The notes under the pieces were generated by a model that did no database searches, was not told the origin of the DNA, and saw only the letters and a program-made list of their open reading frames with translations. Shown here piece after piece: positions 44,098 to 56,698 of a DNA stretch of 64,000 nucleotides; position 1 is the stretch's first letter; each line of letters begins with the position of its first letter. A program made the position numbers and the translations under genes. The stretch lies in NCBI GenBank assembly GCA_036426205.1, contig WSYH01002463.1:1-64000 (forward strand), written 5' to 3'. The stretch is from Ascaphus truei. Lineage: Eukaryota; Chordata; Amphibia; Anura; Ascaphidae.

Positions 44098-45892
44098 AAA
44101 TAATATAAACAAAAAAAGAAATATATAATGCTCACTAAATTAATGATGTAGGTGTAATATGGTTGTGCCTTAAACGTCTAGTATGACGGTGGGTGCAACT
44201 AATGAGCAGAAAGTAACATTAAGTAACAACAGCTGAGGAGTGAAGGCATTTTGTTGCCGACGCTTAACAATTAGAAGCTCATTTCGAAGTGCACTCCTTG
44301 GCAATTAAAACTTAACATTTAATTAATAGATACATTAAAATAAGTTCTTAACACATAGTCAATAGAATTAACAACATATAATGTACTGAGGCGGGAGGGA
44401 GTGGAGAGATGATAGATGGCCACGGTGTATAATAAAGTGTGCTTTGCCTGAAATAAACCAGCAAAAGCAATTAACACCAAATTGGCCTTTGATAAGAAAT
44501 AAGTTACCCTGCTGTGAGAACTCAAAGGCGTTTTCCCTGTATAAGTGTGTTGTGCGTCATGTGGCGTAGCATACCGATCAAACCAACCTGTATTGATATA
44601 GATAGCCCAAACCAGTGTCTAGCTAGTATATATAATAATATTTAAGATGATAGATTATTTATAATCACTGTACTGTATGCGCAACTCAATGACAGGTTGG
44701 TGGTACGTGGATTGATTCTGCGCCCAATGACATTTAACAAACACTCCACACAGATGATGAACCAGAAAAGCTAATTATTATAAAAACAAGGAAGCAGCTA
44801 ATACTAAACACTCTGCTTGATTGAATTAAGCAGTAAACAGAATGATACTGTGGTCTATGGACATGCCGTCCAAATATAATCAATACTGTGAGTAAATGTC
44901 ACCTGCAAAACAGCTGCACACAGAGCACAATTGACGATTCACAAATCAATTCACAAGTGGCTATGGAGATCTGTATAACATATGCCAGCAGGCTAACTGT
45001 GCTGATGATAAATGTCAGTGTAAGCGCAACAATGTGCAACAAAATATCTGACAAACACTGGATAAACTGACATAAATGATTCACAGTGCAGAGACAGGCT
45101 AGAACTCAAACCACCGAGTGAAGAGAAGCTACTGAACCTGGATGCGATCGCGTTTAAAATTGAGACAACAGCAGAGAGCACAAATACAATGTAGCAATAC
45201 TACCAGTCTCTCTCAGATCCCTCACGCTGACGTCACCACGCCAAAACGCCCTACGCGTTTCCCTCCTTCACGGAGATTCTTCAGGGGCGAGTGATAACCA
45301 GCTGATGTCGGAAGCGTGTTATATAGCGTCACAGGTTGCTATAACAACCAACGGGCCAATAGACTGGTCGCGCAACGCTTATACCGATCAGAAGGGTACT
45401 GCATGTAAGAACAGCGGTTTACAAGAAAGTACACACTAAGAATGAACAATAAAATTAAGTATAATGAAGGTTTCAGGGTCACCAATATATGGGAATAGAG
45501 CTCATGGAGGGAGGCTTGTTAAAAGCTGACAGAGATTTTGCCAGACTAACAGATACTAAATAGCTGCTCTGTGATAAGTGGCAAAATACAATTGTAACAA
45601 GGTTTAAACATTTTAACACGTACTGGATGATATGCATATAAAACTAAAGCTGTTCCATAATGTGAAGCTGTGATTGCTTACTTGCCAGTAAATAAAGGAT
45701 TCATACTATAAGTAACAGGTGTGTTGTTTGTTTTTTAGAGGCTTGCTGTGGATGAGTGGACATATTGCCAACCCCACAGATAATCAAATAAATGGAGTAT
45801 ACGTGAAACCCTCATTTAGCCCATGAGGATTTAATGTTCTTAATTTGTATATCCATTCTGCCTCACGTTTCAATAATCTGTTATTTATATCA
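44098..45892 (-). mobile_element. Penelope-like element copy, pLTR and ORF 3' end
   Basis: Reverse complement of the PLE end at 56640-60340: the tail of the GIY-YIG ORF near 45830-45890 (stop, then CCTCATTTGCC-type sequence), 3' UTR, a hammerhead-like core at 45243-45286 (minus), and the pLTR running to about 44105. Truncated at both ends. Confidence 0.75.
45243..45286 (-). ncRNA. Hammerhead-ribozyme-like core in pLTR (copy 1)
   Basis: On the minus strand: CTGAAGA, stem II TCTCC-GTGAA-GGAGG, GAAA, a short stem III (ACGC-GTAGG-GCGT) and TT at the cleavage position. All invariant core letters (CUGANGA, GAAA, UH) are present. Stem I pairs CGCC with GGCG but has a mismatch next to the core. Penelope elements are known to carry type I hammerheads with short stem III. 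Activity is unknown. Confidence 0.6.
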
Positions 45893-45980
45893 CCACCATA
45901 TAAACGGGAAGCCACTGAAAAACCGCGTTATAACCGAATCGCGGCGTTATTAACGCGGCGAGTTATACGGGTTAGCTGTA
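45893..45980 (-). mobile_element. End fragment of Tigger/pogo-like element
   Basis: Reverse complement begins CAGCTAACCCGTATAACTCG and continues GCGATTCGGTTATAACGCGG, matching the left end of the element at 57937. It joins the PLE pLTR at the same target TA, so it mirrors the right-hand arrangement. Confidence 0.7.
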
Positions 45981-46588
45981 TATTAATTAATATTTAAGCT
46001 GATAGATATTTAAATCACTGTCGTATGCGCAACTCAATGACAGGTTGGTGGTACGTGGATTGATTCTGCGCCCAATGACATTTAACAAACACCCACACAG
46101 ATGATGAACCAGAAAAGCTAATTATTATAAAAACCAGGAAGAAGCAGCTAATACTAAAACACTGTGCTTGATTGAATTAAGCAGTTAAACAGGATGATAC
46201 TGGGTCTATGGACATGCCGTCCAAATATAATCAATACTGTGAGTAAATGTCACCTGCAAAACAGCTGCCCACAGAGCACAATTGACGATTCACAAATCAA
46301 TTAACAAGTGGCTATGGAGATCTGATATAACTACCAGCAGGCTAAACTGTGCTGATGATAATGTCAGTGTAAGCGCAACAATGTGTCAACAAAATATCGA
46401 CAAACAAGATAAAATACATAAATGATTCACAGTGCAGAGACAGGCTAGAACTCAAACCACCGAGTGAAGAGAAGCTAGTGAACCTGGATGCGATCGCGCA
46501 TTTAAATTGAGACAACAGCAGAGAGCACAAATACAATGTAGCAATACTACCAGTCTCTCTCAGATACCTCACGCTGACGTCCACACGC

Positions 46589-46634
46589 CAAAAACGCCCT
46601 ACGCGTTTCCCTCCTTCACGGAGATTCTTCAGGG
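46589..46634 (-). ncRNA. Hammerhead-ribozyme-like core in pLTR (copy 2)
   Basis: Same core as 45243-45286, with CTGAAGA, stem II TCTCC/GGAGG and GAAACGCGTAGGGCGT on the minus strand. One extra A in the stem III side. Confidence 0.55.
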
Positions 46635-48006
46635 GCGAGTGATAACCAGCTGATGTCGGAGGAAGCGTGTTATATAGCGTCACAGGTTGCTATAACAACC
46701 AAAGGGCCCGAATGAGAATGGTCGCGGCAACGCTTATACCGATCAGAAGGGTACCTGCATGTAAGAACAGGCGGTTTACAAGAAAGTACACCATAAAAAG
46801 AATTGAACAATAAAATTAAGTATAATGAAGGTTCAGGGTCACATATAGTGGGAATAGTGCTCATGGAGGGAGGCTGTTAAAAGCTGACAAGATTTTGCCA
46901 GACTAACAGTACTAAATAGCGTGCTCTGTGATAAGTGGCAAAATACAATTGTAACAAGTTTAAACATTTTAACACGTACTGGATGATATGCATATAAAAA
47001 CTAAAGCAGTTCCATAATGTGAAGATGTGATTGCTTACTTGCCAGTAAATAAAGGATTCAATACTTAAGTAACAGGGTGTGTTGTTTGTTTTTTAAGGCT
47101 TGCTGTGGAGAGTGGACATATTGCCAACCCCACAGATAATCAAAATAAATGGAGTTATCGTGAAACCCTCATTTAGCCCATGGGATTTAATGTTCTTAAT
47201 TTGTATATCCATTCTGCCTCACGTTTCAATAATCTGTTATTTATATCACCACCAATGTAGTTGTATTTTTATGTGGTCATGCCTTGTGAAAAGGCCATAG
47301 ATTGATGTCTCCTTGGTCAATAATTATACATGGCGAGCCACTGGAGTGTCAATTTATTATGGACAGCGTTTATATGTTCGAGTACTCGTTTTTAAATTCC
47401 CTGAGTTTGCTCAACAGTACTCAAGGCCACACTCACAACTGATCAAATATATCACATTGATGGTTTTAAAAACTGATTAGTGTTGATATCAAATGTTTGC
47501 AAGAGTTGCATGAGACATAAAGAACTTGGCAGGATTGATGTGTTGACACGCTTTGCAGTTCTACACTTGTGCATGCCTTTTGGTGGTGGTATTAGCAAGT
47601 AGATGAAGTAGCGGCGTTATTAAAATGGACATATGCACAAGGCCATCCTGCAGATTGGCTGATCTTTACTGGTTAATACTGGGGGTCTTTTTAAGATTTT
47701 AGTAAGGTCCTCATAGATTTTAAGGAGTACTGCCGTATTTCGAGAAGATCTTTTTACTTCATGCCAATAAGTTATAGGTGCCAATTGCAAGGAATGCGGT
47801 GTTGGTGGTAGTGTTAGGACCCCAGAGCCGTACTCTTCACATCTCTAGCAAGATGATATGAAATTTTTCAATGTAGCCATAGGATATCCCCTATTTAAAA
47901 AACGTTCTATGCAGGTCTTAGGGCCTGTAGATGATGAAATTCCCTAAATGTGGAACAATTGCGACTTAGTCGTAAGTATTGCCCAATGGAGGAAGATGCT
48001 TTTGAC

Positions 48007-48615
48007 TAGGGGAGGGAGGAGTTGGGGGAGGTGCGGCGGAGTTCTCTTTTCCGGTTTGGGGGTTAGTGCCTGTGATTTCGGTCCTCAGAATGGCGGTGTA
48101 GTGCTCGGTTGTTGACTGATGAGACCTGACCATGGGAAGCAGTTTTTGGGTTTTTACACCATCTTGGCGGTCGAGGGTGCCGCGCCGGTGGCCTGTGTCG
48201 GCGCCCGTGGTCGTGCTTGTACCGCCCCAGCGCCATGAACCCATGCCTTGTGCTTGCGCAGAGACACTAAGCCCTTGGCCCTGCTGGCCCGCGGTCCTGG
48301 TGATTACAAGTCGAGGGCGTCCCGTGTATGACGAGGGGGCCGGAGCTAGGGTTTAATTCACTTTACAGTCTTTTTTTCGTGCCGGGGGACACGCTTTCTC
48401 GCGAGGGGCGTGGGGATGTGTTAGCACCCCTTTACTTGCGTTGGAGCAACGTCGTCTGTCCGCCCCCGGATGGCCCCGTGCTCCCCCGTCGCTATCCCCG
48501 GGTGACCCCTGGCGGCGCGCGGGGGCTGGGGGTCTTCCTGAATGCCTGGGGCGCGTGCCCCTGCCCCTGGGGTGGCGGGGGGGCTGTGTCGTCTTGTTTT
48601 TTTTGGATCCGTGGG
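48007..48615. mobile_element. GC-rich insertion in PLE
   Basis: PLE sequence stops after GATGCTTTTGACTA and resumes at CAGAAGGCTGTTGGTAGCCG. The ~610 bp between is strongly GC-rich with G/C runs. The minus-strand text contains a QTGKENSAAPPPT-like ORF of 92 codons and long Pro/Arg-rich frames. It may be an L1-type 5' region; no diagnostic motif was found. Confidence 0.5.
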
Positions 48616-49009
48616 TGGCTGCACAGAAGGCTGTTGGTAGCCGTCTTTTTCCATAAAGATGTGTGGTGCACTATGCCATCAAGACCTTTGCTATTTTTAA
48701 GATCCAAGAATGTTATTCTGTTGCATTGTTTCAGATGTTAATTTTAAGTCAAGCATTAACATTCAATAGAGACACAACATTCAACAAATGCAGGAGCCGG
48801 CAATCCATGCCAAATCAATAGGATGTGTCTCATGAATCGAATCAAGATAAAATTGTTTGTATATTGTGAAATCTGCACTAACACATATTTATCTTCCCAC
48901 CAGCCCAGGTACAGATTTGCATATGTTGGTGCACAGGAAGTGCCCATAGTGCCCAAGTGCCCATAGCTGTTCCCTGGGTCTGGTGGTTAAGAGTTCCATC
49001 AAATAGAGT

Positions 49010-51068
49010 TCCATCATCATCTGTGTGCAGTGTTTGTTAAATGTCATTGGGCGCAGAATCAATCCACGTACCACCAACCTGTCATTGAGTTGCGCATACA
49101 GTGATTATTAAATAATCTATCAGCTTAAATTTATATATATATAGCTAGACACTGTTTTGGGCTATCTATATCAATAAAGGTTCGGTTGATCGGTATGCTA
49201 CGCCACATGACGCACAACACACTTATACAGGGAAAGCGCATTGAGTTCTCACAGCAGGGTAACTTATTTCTTATCAAAGGCCAATTTGGTGTAATTGCTT
49301 TTGCTGGTTATTTCAGGCAACAGCACACTTTATTATATACCGTGGCCCACCTATCATCTCTCCACTCCCTCCCGCATCAGTACATTATATGTTGGTAATT
49401 CTATTGACTATGTGTTAAGAACTTATTTTAATGTTACTATAATTAAATGTTAAGTTTTTAATTGCCAAGGAGGTGCACTTCCAATGAGCTTCTAGTTTTA
49501 AGTCGTCGGCAAACAAAATGCCTTCACTCATCAGCTGTTACTTAATGTTACTTTCTGCTCATTAGTTCACCCACCGTCATACTAGACGTTTAAGGCACAA
49601 CCATATTACACCTACATCATTAATTTAGTGAGCATTATATATTTATTTTTTTGTTTACATTTCAGTGTTTACAACAGGGTAACGTAAGAATCCTCTTCTT
49701 TATATTGCTCCTGCCTCTATTAAGAGATTATCAGATAAACCAAACAACAGAAAGGCTTTTGTCCACCAGCTGGGATACCAGCTCATGCATGATGAGGCAA
49801 AAAAAGTCTTCTCTGTGGAAAATACATACTGTACACTCCTTATAACAACACTGACAACATCACTGACTTTTTCAGAATCCTCAACCGTCTATTCAAATCT
49901 CAGGCACAGACCTGGTGGGAGGTTTCTAGTTTGCAGAATTATGATACAACAAGATGTTCCGCGGGGCTACGGATAGGCCTCTCTCCAGCGTATATATAAA
50001 CCACTGTTGAATTTACCCAACAATGGGAAAAAATATTAACAACTTGCTCACAATCCTTGATCAAATTGTTGGTTGAAACTCAGCAGACAAGGCTATTAAA
50101 CATACAAAAGGAATTGGATATACAACTACGCAAACTAGATGACTTTAGATCCCACAAGGATTTTGATGATATGGAATTTAAACTCCAAAGAGAGGTTGAT
50201 AAGTTTAGAAATTAAATCAAAGAGAGGAAACATAGAACATTTCAGAGGGATGCCTTAGACTATAGTCTACATCAGGTGTATAGTTACAAAAAATCCCAAA
50301 AGAGAAGACAGACTTACGATTTAATAATTCCTCCTCTGAGGCTGAGAACCTGAGTCTGAAACAGCTAGCGGGCTCTGAAACTTAGACTATCTGCCCCTCC
50401 CCCTTACAAGTGGGATCTCTCCAACTGACAATAATACATCGCTTTTTTTAGGAATACCCCTCGTAAGAGGACCAACTAGACGAGGGGGGCAATAACAAAA
50501 AAACAAAGGAGAAAGCAGGCAGGCAGGGCCAGCGCAAGAAGTAAACTCAACCGCAGCGGGTGATGTAAATAAGATCTTTTAATCTCTCTAAAATCAATCT
50601 GACGACGTGATCATGATTCACTATTAGAGAGAAGGGATATCCTTTTCACCCACTAAGGATTTCAATCTCTTTGAGTGGGTGTTAAGGACCTAAATTATTT
50701 TCCCGTAAACTACTCTGCACAAGTTTCACGCAAAAAAAAATCTAGACGTGAAGTTGATAACACTGGCTGCGAAGCCTCTGATCAGACCAATGTTCACATC
50801 TTATGGCACTATTGGATGATAACGAATGTCCACAGACAAAAGGGTCTCGTTTTCCAACTGTAATCCCAAAAGTAAATTTACCCCTTTATGTCATTATGTC
50901 CCCAGGTCGAGGTCTTTACCAACCTAGTCACTAGGGATTTAGAGAAAAATAAAACAAAAAAACACATGCGGCATAACATCACAAAAAAATGAAAAATGTG
51001 GCAATCGGGCATAATGACACATACAAAAATCAATCAAGCCCTCAGATAAGGGTGGTAATGTTGTTGTC
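49010..51068 (+). mobile_element. PLE pLTR and ORF 5' part, plus strand
   Basis: Starts at an inverted junction (CATCATCTGTGTGCAGTG) with the minus-strand copy. Order: pLTR (to about 49650), a pyrimidine tract and AG (TTTACATTTCAG, 49660-49672), then the degraded N-terminal ORF, with frames such as VRILFFILLLPLLRDYQI (49690), KIFNL..SKINL-type sequence near 50580, and a Lys-rich stretch. Same sequence in reverse at 53275-55440. Confidence 0.75.
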
Positions 51069-52200
51069 ATGGACACTGAATTTTATGTTAAGGAATGCCA
51101 ACGCATTCTCAAAGACAAAACAACTGACAAGATATTGGACTCCAATCCAACTATAAAGTTCATTAAAGAACTTCAAACTATCTTGAACAGTGCCCTTGCC
51201 AACAACATTATTGATAAAAATGAGCATGAATATCTGTTACCCAAGACACCTATAGTGGCAACATTTTATATATTGCCCAAGATTCACAAAGATCAAAAGA
51301 GACCGCCAGGAAGGCCAATTGTCTCTGACAATAGTAACCTAACTGAACACTGTAGTGTCCATTTGGATCAAATCATGCGTCCTTTCGTAATCAATTTACC
51401 ATCCCATGTTAAGGACACAAAAGATACCTTACTGAGACTAGATGGTATAAACTGTGATAGTCAAACCTTGTTTGCCACACTTGATGTTGAATCTCTTTAT
51501 TCTAGCATCATCCATTCAAATGGTGTTAAAGCATGCAGTCATTTTCTCTCCACAAGGGGTTCGCGTTATACCGAACACAACAAGTTTATGATAGACCTTC
51601 TGCAATTTGTCCTATGTCACAACTTCTTCCTATTTGATGGAACTCTTTACCACCAGACCCAAGGGAAACAGCTATGGGCACTTCTGCCTGTGCACCAATA
51701 TGCAAATCTGTACCTGGGCTGGTGGGAAGATAAATATGTGTTCAGGGACAGAGATTTGCACCAATATACACAAATGATTGATCTGTGGATTCGAATTCAT
51801 AGATGACATACTATTGATTTGGCATGGTCCGGCTCCTGGCATTTGTTGTATTGTGTCCTATTGAATTGTTAATGACTTGAACTTAAAATTAACACATCTG
51901 AATACAATGCACAAAAAACATTTCTTGAGACTTAAAAATAAGCAAGGATCTTATGGCAATGTGCAGACCACAATCTTTAGGAAAAAGACGGCTACCAACA
52001 GCCCCTTCTGGGCAGCCAGAGAGCCACAATCCTCTATCACAGTCAAAAGCATCCCATTGGGCAATACTTACGACTACGTCGCAATGTTCCACTTTAGGGA
52101 ATTTCATTACAGGCCCACAACAAACTCAAAGAACGGTTTTTTAAACATAGGGGATATATCCTATGGCTTCATTGAAAAAAGCATATCATCAGTGTAGAGA
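51069..52200 (+). pseudogene. Penelope-like reverse transcriptase, frameshifted
   Basis: RT related to telomerase RT that copies the element during target-primed insertion. 51069-51806 is open for 245 codons: TFYILPKIHKDQKRPPGRPIVSD (Penelope signature), SQTLFATLDVESLYSSI (motif A, catalytic Asp), LYHQTQG then a frame change that garbles the MGTSCAPTYA motif, YANLYLGWWEDKYVF, and the palm FIDDILLI-type motif, which lies in another frame at about 51800. The rest (LKTDLN..., TTIFRKKTATNS) continues to 52200 with stops. Continues to the linker and GIY-YIG domain after the MITE. Confidence 0.85.
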
Positions 52201-52438
52201 TAGTGATAGAGTACAGCCTTACGGGTCCAACACTAAACCACCAAACATGCAAGTCCGTTTGCATTGGACACCATAAACTCATAGGTGGCATGAGATTAAA
52301 AAGATTCCTCGAAATACTGGCATATCTTAAAATCAGATGGGACCTCTACTAAAATCTTAAAAGGAACCCCCAGTATTACCAGTAGAAGATCAGCCAATCT
52401 GCAGGATGGCCTTGTGTATAGTCATTTTAAACGCCCTA

Positions 52439-52834
52439 CACTGGCGACACACTTTATTCAAGCTCGGCTAGTCCCACGAATTCGGGTATACCCGGGTGTA
52501 TTGAGGTTTTGTGACGTTTTCTCCCGAGTGCATTGAGTTATTTTCCAGGCAGGGATTGAAGCATTTTATTTCCGCTGGCTGCAATACTGCACCAGTATAT
52601 ATTATAATATAACGCATTACAATCATGAAATTATTGCCATCTGGTAGACACACGAAGCATTGCAGACTATTAAATCCTAATCATTATCATTTAGCAGGAT
52701 CAGCCGCCCATCAGCCAGGCATGACCCCAGGCTGGGAGGCAAATGCAACGGGGCGTGTCAGAGGTGAGGAGCGGGCGCATTCCAGTATCTGCCAGGTACA
52801 TTCTGGGTATTGCTCGAATAAAGGTGTCGCAGCA
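52439..52834 (+). mobile_element. 396-bp Tc1/mariner-type MITE in PLE
   Basis: Inserted at TA (52437 and 52835) within CGCCC-TA-CTTCATCTACTTGG, known from the uninterrupted copy at 56260. Left end CACTGGCGACACACTTTATT, right end GCTCGAATAAAGGTGTCGCA. Same family as 19211-19607. Confidence 0.85.
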
Positions 52835-52859
52835 TACTACATTACTTGGCAATACCACC

Positions 52860-53194
52860 ACCAAAAGGCATGGAACAAGTGTAAGAACTGCAAAGCGTGT
52901 CAACACATCAATCCTGCCAAGTTTTTTATGTCTCATGACAACTTGACAAATTGATATCAAGACACTGATATATGTTGTAAAACCATCAATGTGATATATT
53001 TGATCAGTTGTGAGTGTGGCCTTAGATACGTTGGCAAAACTATCAGGGAATTTAAAAAACGAGTACTCGAACATATAAACTCTGTCCATAATAAATTAGA
53101 CACTCCAGTGGCTCGCCATGTAAATAATATTCACCAAGGAGACATCAAATGCTTATCCTTCACAGGCATTGACCACATTAAAATAAACAGAATG
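52860..53194 (+). pseudogene. Penelope GIY-YIG endonuclease, truncated
   Basis: C-terminal part of the PLE ORF: a cysteine linker (CKNCKACQHINPAKFF), then NVIYLISCECGLRYVGKT and REFKKRVLEHINSV, the GIY-YIG core with its Arg and Glu/His region, then VARHVNNIHQGDIKCLSF. The enzyme nicks the insertion target. Cut at about 53195, where a short inverted pLTR piece (53195-53272) begins, so the last ~35 codons are missing. Confidence 0.85.
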
Positions 53195-55440
53195 CTTAAC
53201 AACTAGAAGCTCATTTGGAAGTGCACTCCTTGGCAATTAAAACTTAACATTTAATTAATTAATACATTAATCATTTTTATCAATATGTTGGTGGCTAAGG
53301 GCACTGTTAAAGATATTTGACGTCTTTAATGACTTTGAAGTTGGATGGAGTCCAATATCTTGTCAGTTGTTTTTGGTTTCTTTTTAAGATGCGTATGGCA
53401 TTCCTTAACATAAAAGTTCAAGTGCTACATGACAACACATACACCCTTATCTGAGGTTGATTGTGATTTCTTGATGTATAATCTCTGAGTGCCACATTTT
53501 CATTTTTTGTGATGTTATGCCGATATGTGTTTTTTTGTTTTATTTTTCTCTAAATCCCTAGTGACTAGGTTGGTAAAGACCTCGACCTGGGGACATAATG
53601 ACATAAAGGGGGTAAATTTACTTTTGGGATTACAGTTGGAAAACGGACCTTTTGTCTGGTGGACATTCGTTATCATCCAATAGTGACATAAGATTGTGAA
53701 CATTGGTCTGATCAGAGGCTGCGAGACCAGTGTTATCAACTTCACGTCTAGATTTTTTTGCGTGAAACTTGTGCAGGAGTAGTTTACGGGAAAATAAATT
53801 TAAGTCCTTAACCCACTCAAAGAGATTGAAATCCTTAGTGGGTGAAAAGGATAATCCCTTCTCTAATAGTGAAACATGATCACTCGTCAGATTGATTTTA
53901 GAGAGATTAAAGATCTTTAATTTACCATCATCCACTGCTGTTGAGTTTACTTCTTGCGCTGGCCTCTGCCTGCTTTCTCCTTTTGTTTTTTGTATTGCCC
54001 CTCGTCTAGTTTGGTCTCTTAGATGGAGGGGGTATTCTAAAAAAGCGATAGTATTAGTGTCATGGGAGAGATCCACTTGTGAGGGGGATGGGGCAGATAT
54101 TCTAGTTTCAGAGCCGCTAGCGTTTCAGACTCAGAGTTCTCGGCCTCAGAGGAGGAATAATTAATCGTAGTTGTTTCTCTTTGGGATTTTTTTTGTAACT
54201 ACTACACCTGATGTAGACTATAGTCTAAGGCTCCCTCTGAAATGTTCTATGTTTCCTCTCTTGATTTAATTTCTAAACTTATTAACTCTCTTTGGAGTTT
54301 AAATTCATATCATCAAAATCCTTGTGGATCTAAAGTCATATCGTTGCGTAGTTGTATATCCAATTCTTGGTATGTTTAATAGCCTTGTTCGCTGAGTTTC
54401 AACCAACATTTGATCAAGGATTGTGAGGACAAGTTGTAATATTTTTTCCCATTGTGGTAAATAAACAGGGGTATTATGATACGCTGGAGAGAGGCCTATC
54501 CGAAGCCCCGCGGATATATTGTGTATCAAATTCTGCAAACTAGAAAACTCCCACCAGGTCTGTGCTGAGATTTGAATAGACGGGTTGTGAGGATTTTTGA
54601 AAAAGTCAGTGATTGTGTCAGTGTTGTTATAAGGAGTGTACAGTATGTATTTTCCACAGAGAAGACTTTTTTTGCCTCATCATGCCATGAGCTGGTATCC
54701 CAGCTGGTGGACAAAAAGCCTGTCATGTTGTTTGGTTTTATCTGATAATCTCTTAATAGAGGCAGGAGCAATATAAAGAAGAGGATTCTTACGTTACCCT
54801 GTTGTAAACACTGAAATGTAAACAAAAAAATAAATATATAATGCTACTAAATTATGATGTAGTGTAATATGGTTGTGCCTTTAAACGTCTAGTATGACGG
54901 TGGTGCAACAATGAGCAGAAAGTACATTAAGTAACAGTGAGGAGTGAAGGCATTGTGTTGCCGACGCGTAATCAAAGTATAAAGCTCATTGGAGTGCACT
55001 CTTGGCAATAAAACTTAACATTTAATTAATAGTAAAAAAAAGATTAAAATAAGAAAAGATAGCAATGAAAAACAACAATAATGTAGAGGCGGGAGGGAGT
55101 GGGTGGAGCAGATGATAGGTGGCCCGGTATATAATAAAGTGTGCTTGCCTGAAATAAACCAGCAAAGCAATTAACACCAAATGGCCTTTGATAAGAAATA
55201 AGTTACCCTGCTGTGAGAACTCAAAGGCGGCTTTTCCCTGTATAAGTGTGTTGTGCGTCATTGGCGTAGCATACCGATCAAACCACACTGTATTGATAGA
55301 TAGCCCAAAACAGTGTCTAGCTAGATTATAATATATTAGTTATGATAGATTATTATTAATCAGTGATGCGCAACTCAAGACAGGTTTGTGGTACGTGGAT
55401 TGATTCTGGCCCAATGACATTTAACAAACACTGCACACAG
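53195..55440 (-). mobile_element. PLE copy, minus strand (pLTR and ORF 5' part)
   Basis: 53195-53272 is an inverted pLTR piece (CTAGAAGCTCATTTGGAAGT). From 53275 the minus strand carries the RT N-terminal region, then in reverse order the N-terminal ORF (148-codon frame 54076-53630; 99-codon frame 54825-54526) and the pLTR to 55440. It mirrors 49010-51225. Confidence 0.75.
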
Positions 55441-56698
55441 ATGATGATGGAACTCTATTTGATGGAAACTCTTAACCACCAGGACCCAGGAAAGCTATGG
55501 GCACTTGGCACATGGGCACTTCCTGTGCACCAACATATGCAAATCTGTACCTGGGCTGGTGGGAAGATAAATATGTGTTCAGTGACAGATTTGCACAATA
55601 TACACAATATATTAATCTGTGGATTCGATTCATAGACGACATACTATTGATTTGGCATGGTCCGGCTCCTGCATTTGTTGAATTTGTGTCTCTATTGAAT
55701 GTTAATGACTTGAACTTAAAATTAACATCTGAATACAATGCAACAGAAATAACATTCTTGGACTTAAAAATAGCAAGGATCTTGATGGCCAATGTGCAGA
55801 CCACAATCTTTAGGAAAAAGAACGGCTACCCAACAGCCTTCTGGCAGCCACGAGCCACCATCCTCCATCACTAGTCAAAAGCATCCCCATTGGGCAATAC
55901 TTACGACTAGTTCGCATGTTCCACATTTAGGGAATTTCATCTACAGGCCCAAGACCTCAAAGAACGTTTTTAAATAGGGGTATCCTATGGCTACATTGAA
56001 AAATGCATATCATCGTGCTAGAGATAGTGATAGAGTACAGCTTACTGGGTCCTAACACTAAACCACCAAACACGCAAGTCCGTTGCATTGGCACCTATAA
56101 CTATAGGTGGCATGAGATTAAAAAGATCTTCTCGAAATACTGGAATATCTTAAAATCAGATGAGGACCTTACTAAAATCTTAAAAAGAACCCCCAGTATT
56201 ACCAGTAGAAGATCAGCCAATCTGCAGGATGGCCTTGTGCATAGTCATTTTAAACGCCCTACTTCATCTACTTGGCTAATACCACCACCAAAAGGCATGC
56301 ACAAGTGTAAGAACTGCAAAGTGTGTCAACACATCAATCCTGCCAAGTTCTTTATGTCTCATGACAACTCTGCAACATTTGATATCAGACACTATATCAG
56401 TTGTAAAACCATCAATGTGATATATTTGATCAGTTGTGAGTGTGGCCTTAGATACGTTGGCAAAACTATCAGGGAATTTAAAAAACGAGTACTCGAACAT
56501 ATAAACATAATAAATTTAAAGCACCCAGTGGCTCGCCATGTAAATAATATTCACCAAGGAGACATCAAATGCTTATCCTTCACAGGCATTGACCACATTA
56601 AAAATAACATACGTGGTGGTGATATAAATAACAGATTATTGAAACGTGAGGCAGAATGGATATACAAATTAAGAACATTAAATCCTCATGGCAAATGA
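55441..56698 (+). pseudogene. Penelope RT C-terminal half and GIY-YIG endonuclease
   Basis: Begins mid-RT at the inverted junction (CACAGATGATGATGGAACTC). 55497-55874 is open: MGTSCAPTYANLYLGWWE, WIRFIDDILLIWHG (catalytic DD), TEITFLDLKI. After frame changes near 55870 and 55990, 56003-56698 is open for 231 codons: RWHEIKKIFSKYWNIL, KRTPSITSRRSANLQDGLV, the cysteine linker CKNCKVCQHINPAKFF, GIY-YIG (VIYLISCECGLRYVGKTIRE), then KREAEWIYKLRTLNPHGK and stop. This is the best-preserved endonuclease in the window. 3' UTR and pLTR follow. Confidence 0.85.

Larger units (their letters stand above)
45985..49020 (-). mobile_element. Penelope-like element copy, minus strand (pLTR to mid RT)
   Basis: Read on the minus strand from 49020 to 45985: partial RT (ATGATGGAACTC.., GTGGGCACTTCCTGTGC.., GGTACCTGGGCTGGTGGGAA), a GC-rich insertion (48007-48615), the cysteine-containing linker, a degraded GIY-YIG domain (47600-47270), 3' UTR (47230-46900), a hammerhead-like core (46634-46589) and pLTR. 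Numerous indels relative to the right-hand copy break all frames. Its start at about 49010 joins head to head with the plus-strand pLTR. Confidence 0.75.

Noticed and set aside
48328..48741. 137-codon plus-strand frame
   Set aside because: GC-rich insertion with overlapping open frames on both strands; no motif.
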